From Microdochium bolleyi (Eukaryota; Ascomycota; Sordariomycetes; Xylariales; Microdochiaceae): DNA of 64,000 nucleotides. A model generated the notes under the pieces. The model was not told the origin of the DNA. It saw nothing but the letters and a program-made list of their open reading frames with translations, and searched no databases. The position numbers and the translations under genes were made by a program. The stretch lies in contig KQ964276.1 in the NCBI GenBank assembly GCA_001566295.1, positions 57,024 through 121,023 on the forward strand, given 5' to 3'. Shown in pieces: positions 63,316 through 64,000 of the stretch. Position 1 is the stretch's first letter. Every line of letters starts with the position of its first letter.

Positions 63316-64000
63316 ATGGACTCGACCGTCGCGCCTGCTGGTGTGATCAAGCGAAGCAGACAAGCCTGCTCCGGCTGTCGGTAAGTCCCCGCCGCCCCCC
63401 TCGGGGTCATCCCAGCTGCTCGGGGGCCTGAGCGTTGATCTGACGAACGTAGCAAGAAGAAGATCAAGTGCTCGGGAGAACGTCCAGTGTGCATGAACTG
63501 CCGCCAGGCGCAACGCGGCTGCATCTACGAGCCGTACTCGAATCGCAATACTAGCACCAGCGGCAGCGGCATCGACCTGCCCGCACCGTCAGCACTCCAG
63601 TCTGCCGCATCCCTTCAAGTCAATGTGTGTTTTTCCAACGCCACAGAGGAACGGGACCGGAGTCAAATCCAACTGACGGCAATCATAGGCTGAACTGCTC
63701 CAGCGTATCTCAACCATCGAGTCGATGCTCACGCGCCTCAGCGGTCAGAGCGTAAACTTGTCAACCCTTTCCTCCACATCACAACCGAGACCTCGCGCAG
63801 ACTCGGTCTCGTCTTCGGAGACGTCATCGAGACTGCTCGGGCAAGACTTCGATGCGTTCCAGCTACGACCGAATGATGCCAATGCATCGGAAGCCAGCTA
63901 TGGGCAGCCACTGTGAGTGAAGCGCGAGCTATGGTCCCTTTTCTCCTGCCGGCCACCAGGGATTCCTCTCGTCGCTAATTGTCCACTTTTCGGGAGCTAG
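63316..64000 (+). CDS. Zn(II)2Cys6 transcription factor, N-terminal part (runs off the window)
   Basis: Three exons are inside the window: 63316-63380, 63453-63624 and 63689-63912. A following GTGAGT donor at 63913 points to more exons, and the last bases (GAGCTAG) could be the next acceptor. The first splice completes a C-X2-C-X6-C-X6-C-X2-C-X6-C cluster (CSGCRKKKIKC...VCMNCRQAQRGC). Next come a Ser-rich linker and a heptad-like helix AELLQRISTIESMLTRL, a likely dimerisation coil that sets half-site spacing. It lies directly after the ligase gene on the same strand and is the natural candidate regulator of the carboxylase/ligase cluster. The rest of the gene lies beyond 64,000. Confidence 0.82.

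Overview
The window is nuclear DNA of a filamentous ascomycete (Pezizomycotina, most likely Sordariomycetes). The evidence is short introns (about 60-130 bp) with GTRAGT donors, CTAAC-like branch sites and CAG/TAG acceptors; GC-rich coding sequence; Zn(II)2Cys6 regulators; a HET-domain gene; fungal plant cell-wall hydrolases (GH43, GH28); and many MFS, FAD-monooxygenase and dioxygenase genes. Species cannot be named from the sequence. I joined exons by hand, and nearly all models close in frame from ATG to stop. I see no rRNA, tRNA, CRISPR array or intact transposon.

Layout. 1-7.4 kb: a membrane-anchored GH43 arabinanase-like enzyme, a membrane protein of a Pezizomycotina-specific family, and two tandem paralogous small Cys-rich proteins. 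7.7-11.8 kb: a divergent pair of salicylate-hydroxylase-like FAD monooxygenase and Dal5-type MFS permease. 13.3-17.5 kb: a 101-aa unknown, an SCP2-type thiolase with a peroxisomal tail, and a cupin resembling 2,4'-dihydroxyacetophenone dioxygenase. 17.9-20.9 kb: a 1005-aa protein with two HET domains. 22-29 kb: a secreted Cys-rich protein, a LigB-type extradiol dioxygenase, an unknown with an F-box-like N-terminus, and endopolygalacturonase. 30-38.7 kb: a second FAD monooxygenase, a type-B carboxylesterase, homogentisate 1,2-dioxygenase and a one-pass membrane protein. 40-48 kb: a DHA2 MFS exporter, an SDR, a glutathione S-transferase and a histidine-acid-phosphatase-like protein. 48.3-54.8 kb: a Zn2Cys6 regulator, a 2-oxoglutarate/Fe(II) oxygenase and an NCS1 nucleobase permease. 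55-64 kb: a biotin-dependent acyl-CoA carboxylase (two subunits), an acyl-CoA ligase with a peroxisomal tail, and a Zn2Cys6 regulator running off the window.

How the genes may work together. The region is rich in catabolic functions for aromatic and acyl compounds (ring hydroxylases, ring-cleaving dioxygenases, thiolase, ligase, carboxylase, permeases). Two clusters look like self-contained pathways with their own regulator. (1) The carboxylase/ligase/Zn2Cys6 cluster at 54,977-64,000 has CGG-type palindromes in both of its promoters. (2) The Zn2Cys6/2OG-oxygenase/NCS1-permease cluster at 48,296-54,845 has a perfect 11-bp inverted repeat in the divergent promoter. These two clusters and the double-HET protein are the best candidates for something not previously described. 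Substrates are inference only.
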